Shown here: piece after piece, positions 39,646 to 47,158 of the stretch
Numbering within the stretch: the stretch's first letter is position 1
Layout: the number at the start of each line of letters is the position of its first letter
NCBI RefSeq assembly: GCF_007827795.1
Contig: NZ_VITI01000002.1
Location: 248,001 to 312,000, forward strand
Direction: 5' to 3'
DNA length: 64,000 nt
From: Azospirillum brasilense
GTDB taxonomy: Bacteria; Pseudomonadota; Alphaproteobacteria; Azospirillales; Azospirillaceae
Translations under genes and position numbers: made by a program
Notes under the pieces: model-generated
Told to the model about the DNA's origin: nothing
Database searches by the model: none
Seen by the model: only the letters and a program-made list of their open reading frames with translations

Positions 39646-40398
39646 ATGATCGAGATCAAGAACCTGCACGCCACGGTGGACGGCAAGGAAATCCTCAAGG
39701 GCATCGACCTGACGATCGGTCCGGGCGAGGTGCACGCCATCATGGGGCCGAACGGCTCGGGCAAGAGCACGCTCAGCTACGTGCTGGCCGGCCGCGACGG
39801 CTACGAGGTCACCGAAGGCTCGGTGAGCTTCTTCGGCAAGGACCTGCTGGAGATGGAACCGGAGGAGCGCGCCGCCGCCGGCCTGTTCCTGGCCTTCCAG
39901 TACCCGGTCGAAATCCCCGGCGTCGCCAACACCACCTTCCTGAAGTCCGCCCTGAACGCCATCCGCAAGAAGCGCGGCGAGCCGGAGCTGGACGCCATGC
40001 AGTTCCTGAAGCTGGTGCGCGAGAAGACCAAGGCGCTGAGCATGACCGACGAGATGCTGAAGCGCGCGGTCAACGTCGGCTTCTCCGGCGGCGAGAAGAA
40101 GCGGAACGAGACGCTCCAGATGGCTGTCCTCCAGCCGAAATTCGCCATCCTCGACGAAACGGACAGCGGCCTGGACATCGACGCTCTGAAGATCGTGGCC
40201 GAGGGCGTGAACGCGCTCCGCTCGCCGGAGCGGTCGATGCTGGTCATCACCCACTACCAGCGCCTGCTCGACTACATCGTGCCGGACCATGTGCATGTGC
40301 TGGCCTTCGGCAAGATCCAGCGCTCCGGCGGCAAGGAGCTGGCGCTGGAGCTGGAGAAGAACGGATACGCCGAGTTCGGCGTGAACGAGGCGGCCTGA
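39646..40398 (+). CDS. sufC: Fe-S cluster assembly ATPase SufC
   Basis: ABC-type ATPase of the SufBCD complex, 250 residues. Walker A is GPNGSGKST, the signature is FSGGEKKRNETLQ and Walker B is FAILDETDSGLDIDALK, the SufC form with the extra DSGLD. ATP hydrolysis reshapes SufBD during cluster assembly. It begins 32 bases after sufB with AAGGAAG as ribosome site, and ends two bases before sufD. Confidence 0.97.
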   Translation: MIEIKNLHATVDGKEILKGIDLTIGPGEVHAIMGPNGSGKSTLSYVLAGRDGYEVTEGSVSFFGKDLLEMEPEERAAAGLFLAFQYPVEIPGVANTTFLKSALNAIRKKRGEPELDAMQFLKLVREKTKALSMTDEMLKRAVNVGFSGGEKKRNETLQMAVLQPKFAILDETDSGLDIDALKIVAEGVNALRSPERSMLVITHYQRLLDYIVPDHVHVLAFGKIQRSGGKELALELEKNGYAEFGVNEAA

Positions 40399-40400
40399 CC

Positions 40401-41756
40401 ATGGCGACGACAACCCTCACGAAGGCGCCGCGGGGCTACGACCCGGCGGCGGCCACGCCCTTCCTGGAGCAGTTCGACCGGGTCAGGGACGGCTTGCCCG
40501 GCGGCGGCCTGTCCTGGCTGAACGACCTGCGCGCCCAGGGCCGCGCCCGCTTCGCCGAACTCGGGCTGCCGACGGTGAAGAACGAGTCCTGGCGCTACAC
40601 CAACCTGCGCGCGCTCGACAAGCTGGCTTTCCAGCCGGCGGCCGGGACCGGCGAGGCGGTCCGCTTCGACGTGCTGCCGACCGTTCGCGCGGACGGCGCG
40701 ACCGGCCCGCGGCTGGTCTTCGTGGACGGTCGCTTCCGGGCGGAGCTGTCCTCCACCGCCGGCCTGCCGGCGGGGGTCGAGCTGCTGAACCTCGCCGACG
40801 CCCTGACGCGCAAGCCCGATCTCGTGGCCGAGCATCTGGGACGCATCGCCGCCCCCGACGACCAGACGCTGGTCGCGCTGAACACCGCCTTCCTGGCGGA
40901 CGGCCCGGTGCTGCATGTGCCGCGCGGCGTCACGGTGGAGGAGACCATCGAGCTGGTCTTCGTCTCCGTCGGCTCCGAGGCGCAGCCCACGGCCTTCCAT
41001 CCGCGCGGCCTGATCGTCGCCGAGGCGGACTCCCGCGCCGTGATCGTCGAGCATCATGTGGGCCTGGGCTCCTGCACCACCCTGTCGAACGGCGTGACCG
41101 AGGTCTTCGTCGGCGCGGGCGCGTCGGTCCACCACTACAAGGTCCAGCGCGAGCACACGGACTCCTTCCACCTGTCGCACACCGCGGCGAAGGTGGCCGG
41201 CAAGGGCGTCTACGACAACTTCATCCTGACCATCGGCGCCAAGCTTTCGCGCAACGAGGTGAACAGCGTTCTGGACGGCGAGGAAGGCGACACGCATGTC
41301 AGCGGCGCCTACATGGTGCGCGGCGGCCAGCATGTCGACACCACGACCTTCATCGACCACGCCAAGCCCTGCTGCACCAGCCGCGAGGTCTACAAGGGCG
41401 TGATCGACGACCAGGCCCGTGCCGTCTTCCAGGGCAAGATCATCGTCCGCCCCAACGCGCAGAAGACCGACGGTTACCAGCAGAACCGCGCGCTCCTGCT
41501 CTCCGACACCGCGGAGATCGACGCGAAGCCGGAGCTGGAGATCTACGCCGACGACGTGAAGTGCAGCCACGGCGCCACCGTGGGCGAGCTGGACGACGAC
41601 CAGCTCTTCTACCTGCGCGCCCGCGGCATCGACAAGGACACGGCGCGCGGCCTGCTGATCGGCGCCTTCCTGTCCGAGGCGCTGGAGGAGATCGCGGAGG
41701 AGAGCGTCCGCGACGCCTTCCAGAGCTACGTCGCCAACTGGCAGAACGCGCGCTGA
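40401..41756 (+). CDS. sufD: Fe-S cluster assembly protein SufD
   Basis: Partner of SufB in SufBC2D, 451 residues. The N-terminal SufD helical region (WLNDLRAQGRARFAELGLPT, ESWRYTNLRAL) is followed by a right-handed beta-helix core and the C-terminal stretch with the cluster-site histidine region, KCSHGATVGELDDDQLFYLR. Residues FHLSHTAAKVAGKGVYDNFI and DHAKPCCTSREVYKGVIDD are also conserved. It contributes to iron acquisition for the cluster. Confidence 0.96.
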   Translation: MATTTLTKAPRGYDPAAATPFLEQFDRVRDGLPGGGLSWLNDLRAQGRARFAELGLPTVKNESWRYTNLRALDKLAFQPAAGTGEAVRFDVLPTVRADGATGPRLVFVDGRFRAELSSTAGLPAGVELLNLADALTRKPDLVAEHLGRIAAPDDQTLVALNTAFLADGPVLHVPRGVTVEETIELVFVSVGSEAQPTAFHPRGLIVAEADSRAVIVEHHVGLGSCTTLSNGVTEVFVGAGASVHHYKVQREHTDSFHLSHTAAKVAGKGVYDNFILTIGAKLSRNEVNSVLDGEEGDTHVSGAYMVRGGQHVDTTTFIDHAKPCCTSREVYKGVIDDQARAVFQGKIIVRPNAQKTDGYQQNRALLLSDTAEIDAKPELEIYADDVKCSHGATVGELDDDQLFYLRARGIDKDTARGLLIGAFLSEALEEIAEESVRDAFQSYVANWQNAR

Positions 41757-41770
41757 GGAGGGACCCGGAC

Positions 41771-43039
41771 ATGGACACCCAAATCACCAACACCCTCGCC
41801 GGCTACGACGTCGAGCGCGTTCGCGCCGACTTCCCCATCCTGTCGCGCACCGTGCACGAGCGGAAAGGCAAGCCCGGCAAGTCGCTCGTCTACCTGGACA
41901 GCGCCGCCTCCGCGCAGAAGCCGCGGCAGGTCATCGACGCCATGACCCGCTTCCTGGAGGAGGATTATTCCAACATCCACCGGGGCGTCCATTTCCTGTC
42001 GCAGACCGCAACCGACCAGTTCGAGGAGGCCCGCCGCAAGGTCGCCCGCTTCCTGAACGCCCCGTCGGAGCGCAACATCGTCTTCACCCGCAGCGCGACC
42101 GAGGCCGTCAACCTCGTCGCCCACAGCTATGGCCGGACCTTCCTGTCGGAAGGCGACGAGATCATCGTCTCGGTCATGGAGCACCACGCCAACATCGTGC
42201 CATGGCAGCTCCTCCAGATGGACAAGGGCATCCGCATCCGCGTCGTCCCGGTGGACGAGCACGGCGTGCTGGACCTGAACGCCTACGAGGACCTGCTGTC
42301 CGACCGCACGAAGCTGGTGGCGATGACCCACTGCTCCAACGTGCTGGGCACGGTGACGCCGGCCAGGATCATCGCCCGCATGGCACACGAGCGCGGCGTG
42401 CCGGTGCTGTTCGACGGCAGCCAAGCCGCCGTACACGGCGTGGTGGACGTGCAGGACATCGACGCCGACTTCTACATCATGACCGGCCACAAGCTCTACG
42501 GCCCGACCGGGACCGGCGTGCTCTACGGCAAGGTCGATCTGCTGAAGAAGATGCCCCCATACCAGGGCGGCGGCGACATGATCGAGAGCGTCAGCTTCGA
42601 AGGCACCACCTTCAAGGCTCCGCCGGCCCGCTTCGAGGCCGGCACCCCGGCGATCACCGAGGTCATCGGGCTGGGCGTGGCGCTGGACTACATGGAAAAG
42701 CTGGGCCGCGAGGCCATCGCGGCGCACGAGCACGACCTGCTCCAGTACGCCACGCAGCAGCTTTCCCAGATCGACGGCCTGCGCGTTTACGGCACCGCCC
42801 CGGGCAAGGGTCCGATCATCTCCTTCACGCTGGAGGGCGTGCACCCGCACGACCTCGGCACCATCGTGGACCAGTACGGGGTCGCCGTCCGCGTCGGCCG
42901 CCACTGCGCGGAGCCGCTGATGGAGCGTTTCGGGGTCGGCGCCACGGCGCGGGCCAGCTTCGCCCTTTACAACACGCGGGCGGAGGCCGACGCTCTGGTC
43001 GAATCGGTGATCGCGGTGAAGGAGTTCTTCGGAGCATGA
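41771..43039 (+). CDS. sufS: Cysteine desulfurase SufS
   Basis: PLP enzyme that takes sulfur from cysteine and hands it to SufU; 422 residues. The PLP lysine is Lys241 in MTGHKLYGPTGTGVLYG and the catalytic cysteine is Cys379 in RVGRHCAEPLMERFG, in the loop form of group II desulfurases. HHANIVPWQLL is another group II hallmark. It begins 14 bases after sufD and overlaps sufU by ATGA. Confidence 0.97.
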   Translation: MDTQITNTLAGYDVERVRADFPILSRTVHERKGKPGKSLVYLDSAASAQKPRQVIDAMTRFLEEDYSNIHRGVHFLSQTATDQFEEARRKVARFLNAPSERNIVFTRSATEAVNLVAHSYGRTFLSEGDEIIVSVMEHHANIVPWQLLQMDKGIRIRVVPVDEHGVLDLNAYEDLLSDRTKLVAMTHCSNVLGTVTPARIIARMAHERGVPVLFDGSQAAVHGVVDVQDIDADFYIMTGHKLYGPTGTGVLYGKVDLLKKMPPYQGGGDMIESVSFEGTTFKAPPARFEAGTPAITEVIGLGVALDYMEKLGREAIAAHEHDLLQYATQQLSQIDGLRVYGTAPGKGPIISFTLEGVHPHDLGTIVDQYGVAVRVGRHCAEPLMERFGVGATARASFALYNTRAEADALVESVIAVKEFFGA

Positions 43040-43503
43040 TGGACGAACTGCGCGAGCTGTACCAGGAAGTGATCCTGGACCACGGCAAGAACCCCCGGAA
43101 CTTCCGGCATCCCGACGATGCCAACCGGGAGGCCAAGGGCGAGAACCCGATGTGCGGCGATCGCTTCATGGTCTATCTGAAGCTGAAGGACGGGATCGTG
43201 GAGGATGTGGCCTTCCAGGGCCGCGGCTGCGCCATCTCCACCGCCAGCGCGTCCATGATGACGGAGGTGATCAAGGGCAAGACCGAGGCGGAAGCCAAGG
43301 CCCTGTTCGAGACCTTCCACGACCTGTGCACCAAGGACGACCACGACCACGGCCACCACGGTCCGGTGGACGAGGACGCCATGGAACGGCTGATGGTGCT
43401 GTCCGGCGTCCGTCAGTTCCCGGTGCGCGTGAAATGCGCCACCCTCGCCTGGCACGCGATGAACGCGGCCATCGAAGGCGAGGACAAGGCGAGCAGCGAG
43501 TAA
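43036..43503 (+). CDS. sufU: Sulfur acceptor SufU
   Basis: IscU-like protein of 155 residues that accepts sulfur from SufS. Ligand residues Cys40 and Asp42 (NPMCGDRF), Cys65 (GRGCAISTASASMM) and Cys134 (RVKCATLAWHAM) fit the zinc site of SufU. It has the longer segment between the second and third cysteines that separates SufU from IscU, and here that segment contains a histidine-rich stretch (DDHDHGHHG). A second ATG three bases on is an alternative start. Confidence 0.94.
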   Translation: MMDELRELYQEVILDHGKNPRNFRHPDDANREAKGENPMCGDRFMVYLKLKDGIVEDVAFQGRGCAISTASASMMTEVIKGKTEAEAKALFETFHDLCTKDDHDHGHHGPVDEDAMERLMVLSGVRQFPVRVKCATLAWHAMNAAIEGEDKASSE

Positions 43504-43526
43504 GTTGCAGGAAACGGTGAAACGCG

Positions 43527-43934
43527 ATGCCCGATGACGCGATCTCCAAGGAAGCCGACGCCGCGGAGGCCAAGCCGATGAACCAGACCGAAGCGGACAT
43601 GGCTGCGGCCAAGGCCGCCTACGACCCGCGCGCCGCGCTGAGCGAGGCGGTGATCTCGGCGCTGAAGAGCTGCTACGACCCGGAAATCCCCGTGGACATC
43701 TGGGAACTGGGCCTGATCTACCGCGTCGACATCGGCCCGAACAACGAGGTCGAGATCGACATGACCCTGACCAGCCCGATGTGCCCGGTGGCCGGCGAAC
43801 TGCCGATGCAGGTGCAGCAGGCGGTTGCGTCCGTCGAGGACGTCACCACATGCAAGGTGGAGCTGGTTTGGGAACCGCCCTGGCACCAGGGCATGATGTC
43901 CGAGGTCGCTCGGGTCCAACTGGACATGTTTTAA
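43527..43934 (+). CDS. sufT: SufT family Fe-S maturation protein (DUF59)
   Basis: A 135-residue protein of the DUF59/MIP18 family that helps mature iron-sulfur proteins. The core SCYDPEIPVDIWELGLIYRV followed by MTLTSPMCPVAGELP is diagnostic, the cysteine in the second stretch being the conserved one. The first 35 residues are polar and variable. It lies 23 bases after sufU and 16 bases before sufA. Confidence 0.94.
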   Translation: MPDDAISKEADAAEAKPMNQTEADMAAAKAAYDPRAALSEAVISALKSCYDPEIPVDIWELGLIYRVDIGPNNEVEIDMTLTSPMCPVAGELPMQVQQAVASVEDVTTCKVELVWEPPWHQGMMSEVARVQLDMF

Positions 43935-43950
43935 GGAGGCGAAGATCCCC

Positions 43951-44307
43951 ATGGCTACGGCTTCTACGGCTTCTCTCCCCAAGGCCCTTTCCATCACCGA
44001 CGCCGCCGCGGAGCGCGTGCGGCTGCTGATGTCCAAGGCGACCGACGACTACATCGGCCTGCGCATCGGCGTGAAGGCGAAGGGCTGCTCCGGCCTCAGC
44101 TACGACGTGCAGTACGCCAAGGAAAAGATGAAGTTCGACGAGGTGGTGGTGGACAAGGGCGTCACCGTCCTGATCGACCCCGCCGCGGTGATGTTCCTGA
44201 TCGGCAGCGAGATGGACTACGTCGACGACAAGTTCCAGACCGGCTTCGTCTTCAAGAACCCAAACGAGAAGGGCCGCTGCGGCTGCGGCGAGAGCTTCCA
44301 CGTTTGA
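43951..44307 (+). CDS. sufA: A-type Fe-S carrier (SufA/IscA family)
   Basis: HesB/IscA-type carrier of 118 residues that receives clusters from SufBCD and passes them to target enzymes. The three conserved cysteines are in VKAKGCSGLSY and GRCGCGESFHV. The first 14 residues are variable. It is the last gene of the operon and is followed by a perfect 12-base hairpin. Confidence 0.95.
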   Translation: MATASTASLPKALSITDAAAERVRLLMSKATDDYIGLRIGVKAKGCSGLSYDVQYAKEKMKFDEVVVDKGVTVLIDPAAVMFLIGSEMDYVDDKFQTGFVFKNPNEKGRCGCGESFHV

Positions 44308-44315
44308 TGGGCACC

Positions 44316-44347
44316 CGCCTCTCCCGCTTCCGGCGGGAGAGGCGTTT
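44316..44347. terminator. Terminator after sufA, probably bidirectional
   Basis: CGCCTCTCCCGC (44316-44327) and GCGGGAGAGGCG (44333-44344) form a perfect 12-base stem with a TTCCG loop, followed by TTTAA. It lies between convergent genes. Confidence 0.85.
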
Positions 44348-44378
44348 AACGCCGCGCATACGGGACGGGATGCACCGG

Positions 44379-44996
44379 TCACGCTTTGTCGATGATGCGC
44401 ATCGACGCGATGATGCGGTCCACCTCTGGGGCGTATTTCGGGCGGTAGTGCAGCCGCGCCCCCTGATGGGCGACCATGTACAGCTTGCCGTTCTTCTGAA
44501 CCAGGACAGCCACACCATCACGATCCAGTTCGTCCTCTCCTGAGAAGGAGAAGTCGAGGCGTATCCCCTCACCTCCGGCCACCGTCTGCGGCTTCAGCGA
44601 GCGGACCGTGAAGACCTTGGCCTTGAAGGTTTTGGTGAAGGCCGCTTCGAACAGGCTGCTCAGGTCTTCGGTCGGCATCCCCGCCCGGTAGGCCGGAGGC
44701 TTTTCATTGCTTCCGGTGATGTTGAACAGGGGCTTTCCATCCTCGATCCCAGCCGCGAGGATCAGCAGGTCCAACTGTTCGCCATCGACCGTCCAGAAAT
44801 CCAGATTCCCCGTGTCCGCCGCCCCCAGGGCCGTGATCCGGTTCCACTCGATGCCGGGCTGGATGGTCATGCCGCTGCGGACGGTCACCTTTTCCGTGGA
44901 CGGGATGAGCGCGTAGTGCACACAGCCGGACAGCGCCACCAAGGCGCACAGCACGGCCAGACTGCGGGCCAGGGTGCGGATTGCAAACTGCGGCAT
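44379..44996 (-). CDS. Putative lipoprotein, 205 residues
   Basis: Signal with lipobox: SLAVLCALVALSGCVHYALI, so the mature protein starts at that cysteine and is membrane anchored. The rest is a mixed alpha/beta domain with no family recognised (VRSGMTIQPGIEWNRITALG, LKPQTVAGGEGIRLDFSFSG, YMVAHQGARLHYRPKYAPEV). ATG at 44996 has GGGGAG nine bases upstream; the TTG nine bases before it is less likely. It overlaps the end of the M48 peptidase frame region, making it the third gene of a lipoprotein operon. Confidence 0.8.
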   Translation of the reverse strand: MPQFAIRTLARSLAVLCALVALSGCVHYALIPSTEKVTVRSGMTIQPGIEWNRITALGAADTGNLDFWTVDGEQLDLLILAAGIEDGKPLFNITGSNEKPPAYRAGMPTEDLSSLFEAAFTKTFKAKVFTVRSLKPQTVAGGEGIRLDFSFSGEDELDRDGVAVLVQKNGKLYMVAHQGARLHYRPKYAPEVDRIIASMRIIDKA

Positions 44997-45001
44997 ATGG
45001 A

Positions 45002-46195
45002 TCAACTCCCCAGGGCGATGTAGCTTTGAATGAGGTCGCGGTCCGCCGCCCGCGGTGCGAGCGACAGATAACGCTGAAAGGCTTCCGCCGACGGTCCCCG
45101 CTCCCCCTGCTGGCGCAGGACGAGACCGAGGCCGCGCCAGGCTTCGGGCGGGGCGTCCGGTGTGGCAAGCGACCGCTCGTACCAGCCCCGTGCACGGACC
45201 AGATCGCCGTTCTCGGCGCGGAGACGGTGGACCTCGCCGTAGAAATGCATGATGTCCGCGTCGGGCGGGATGTCGGAACAGAGCTGGTCGAGCAGAACCA
45301 GCGTCCGCGGGAACTGACGCATCCGCAATTCATCCTCGAACAGCGTCCGGCGCAGGCCCCGCAAGGTTCTGCGGTAAGGCTCGGCCCCGTCGGTCTGGCC
45401 CGGCTGGGCCAAGCCCGTCGCCTTCGCCTTCAGGATCGCCTGCCGCTCCTCCGGCTCCGGGTGCGACGCGAAGAAGACGTTGCGCTCGGCCTCCTCCGCC
45501 ATCGCCTTTTTCTCGGCGACCAACTGCTCCCAGACGCGGGCGGCTTCTCCCGGCGCGTAACCGGCCTTCGCCATGAGCTGGATGCCGATGTCGTCGGCCT
45601 CCCGCTCCTGGTCGCGGGAGTAGGAGAATATGCTGGCGAGCAGCGCCATCTGGGTCAAACTTCCCACCGCGGGGATGCCGGCCAGGGCCAGGCCGAGGCT
45701 CAGGAACGCCCCGAAATCCGCCTTGGCCCGCGCGTCGCGCCACTTCTGCAACGAGTGCTTCCGCAGGTAATGCCCGATTTCGTGACCCAGAACGGCGGCC
45801 AGCTGCGCCTCGTTGCGGGTGCGCAGAAGAAGGCCAGAGTAGACCTGCATCATCCCGTTCGGCGCCATCGATGCGTTGAACACCGGAGTGCGCACGACAT
45901 AGACCCGGATATCGGCGCAGTGGTCCGCGGTCATGCGGCACACGATGTCGCGCAGATAGGTGTTCACGGCCTCGTCGCGCACGAGGGCGCGGGAGCGCTT
46001 CAGCTCGCTCTCCGTCCGGTCCATCACCTGCCAGAGCCCGCCCTCGTCCGTCGCCGCTGACGGCCGGTAACCAGGTGTGGCGTTGCCCTCCCCCGTCCCG
46101 GTGGTCGTGCAGCCGGTCAGCGCCAAGGCCGAGCAGCAGCCGCAGCCCGCAAGAAAGCTCCGGCGGTGCATTGTCTGGCGATGCATGGCGATCAT
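45002..46195 (-). CDS. M48-family metallopeptidase lipoprotein with TPR-like tail
   Basis: A 397-residue zinc protease. Residues 1-29 form a lipoprotein signal with lipobox cysteine 29 (LALTGC). The catalytic HEXXH is His138-Glu139-His142 (VLGHEIGHYLRKH) and the third ligand is Glu197 in DQEREADDIGIQ. The C-terminal 130 residues look like tetratricopeptide helices (ARGWYERSLATPDAPPEAWR, SAEAFQRYLSLAPRA). It resembles BepA/LoiP-type envelope quality-control proteases. The start ATG overlaps the stop of the upstream lipoprotein gene by ATGA. Confidence 0.9.
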   Translation of the reverse strand: MIAMHRQTMHRRSFLAGCGCCSALALTGCTTTGTGEGNATPGYRPSAATDEGGLWQVMDRTESELKRSRALVRDEAVNTYLRDIVCRMTADHCADIRVYVVRTPVFNASMAPNGMMQVYSGLLLRTRNEAQLAAVLGHEIGHYLRKHSLQKWRDARAKADFGAFLSLGLALAGIPAVGSLTQMALLASIFSYSRDQEREADDIGIQLMAKAGYAPGEAARVWEQLVAEKKAMAEEAERNVFFASHPEPEERQAILKAKATGLAQPGQTDGAEPYRRTLRGLRRTLFEDELRMRQFPRTLVLLDQLCSDIPPDADIMHFYGEVHRLRAENGDLVRARGWYERSLATPDAPPEAWRGLGLVLRQQGERGPSAEAFQRYLSLAPRAADRDLIQSYIALGS

Positions 46196-46917
46196 TTCGG
46201 GAAGTCCGCCAGCAGCACCTTGGCGGTTTCGCGCGCCGGTTCCACCGTGCGCAGGTCGCCGGCCCCCCGCATCAGCCGGTTGAACCAAACGATGTCCCCG
46301 GTTTCGAGATCGACCAGAGACGCGAAGCCGACCTGCGAACCGCCCTGCACCCCGACGCCCAGAACCGCCGCCGCGACCATCAAGGCGACCCGCCCACCGC
46401 TTGCGTAGCTGTCACGCACCCAGACGAACAGCGCATAATCGGCACCGGTCGCCTCCCTCAGCGTCCTGGCGGTGGTTCCCAGGGTCCAATCGAACTTGCC
46501 ATGCTTGGTCGGGAGTTTCTTGACGTCGAAGAAGTGGTGGATCATGGCCGACGTGCCGACCTTCTCATGCAACCTCTGCAACTGATGCAGGGTGTCCACG
46601 ACCTCCGGACTGGCCTTGCTGTCGTCGAAAGCGGCGATGCTCAGCCCCAGATCCGCCTGTTGTTCGTCGAAGGCCACGGACAGGTGACGACGCGCCGCCT
46701 CGGTCCATTCGGCCTTCGGCTCGTTCATTCCGGCGGCTGACAGTTCGCTGAGTTCGACATCCAGAGGCATCAGCACGATCCGGGTGCTGTTGCCCGGACG
46801 CTTGATCGTTTCGACATGCTTTACGGTGGATTGGCAGGCGGACACCAGAACCACCGTCAGAAGAACAGCCAGAACTCTACAGAACACAGAAAGCGCGGGA
46901 AATGATCGACCATACAC
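46192..46917 (-). CDS. Putative lipoprotein, 241 residues
   Basis: First gene of the three-gene lipoprotein unit. The signal VLAVLLTVVLVSACQSTVKH places the lipid anchor at the cysteine near residue 28. The rest contains IVLMPLDVELSELSAAGMNE and a glycine-rich hydrophobic patch (VALMVAAAVLGVGVQGGSQV) that may be a membrane-associated loop, then GFASLVDLETGDIVWFNRLM, a pattern seen in lipoproteins of the curli-CsgG-like or GNA1162-like type, although family membership is not certain. It is coupled to the M48 protease gene. Confidence 0.78.
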   Translation of the reverse strand: MYGRSFPALSVFCRVLAVLLTVVLVSACQSTVKHVETIKRPGNSTRIVLMPLDVELSELSAAGMNEPKAEWTEAARRHLSVAFDEQQADLGLSIAAFDDSKASPEVVDTLHQLQRLHEKVGTSAMIHHFFDVKKLPTKHGKFDWTLGTTARTLREATGADYALFVWVRDSYASGGRVALMVAAAVLGVGVQGGSQVGFASLVDLETGDIVWFNRLMRGAGDLRTVEPARETAKVLLADFPK

Positions 46918-47158
46918 GCCGAGGCTCCATCATACTAGGGTATTCACATCAATCGGGTTACCTCTTTCAGTTCTATGTATCATTAAGGGCAGATTCAACA
47001 GATATCGCCACCGGAGGTCATTGCCGCATGCCCGCATGGACAGGGCGCGATGAATGCGCCGTTGCCCCTGTCCAACGGCGTCCCGCGTCCCCACTCTCCA
47101 TGCTAGAGTCCGTCCCCGCGACGCCGACACGGCCAAAACAAGGTTAGAGAAAAGCCCC

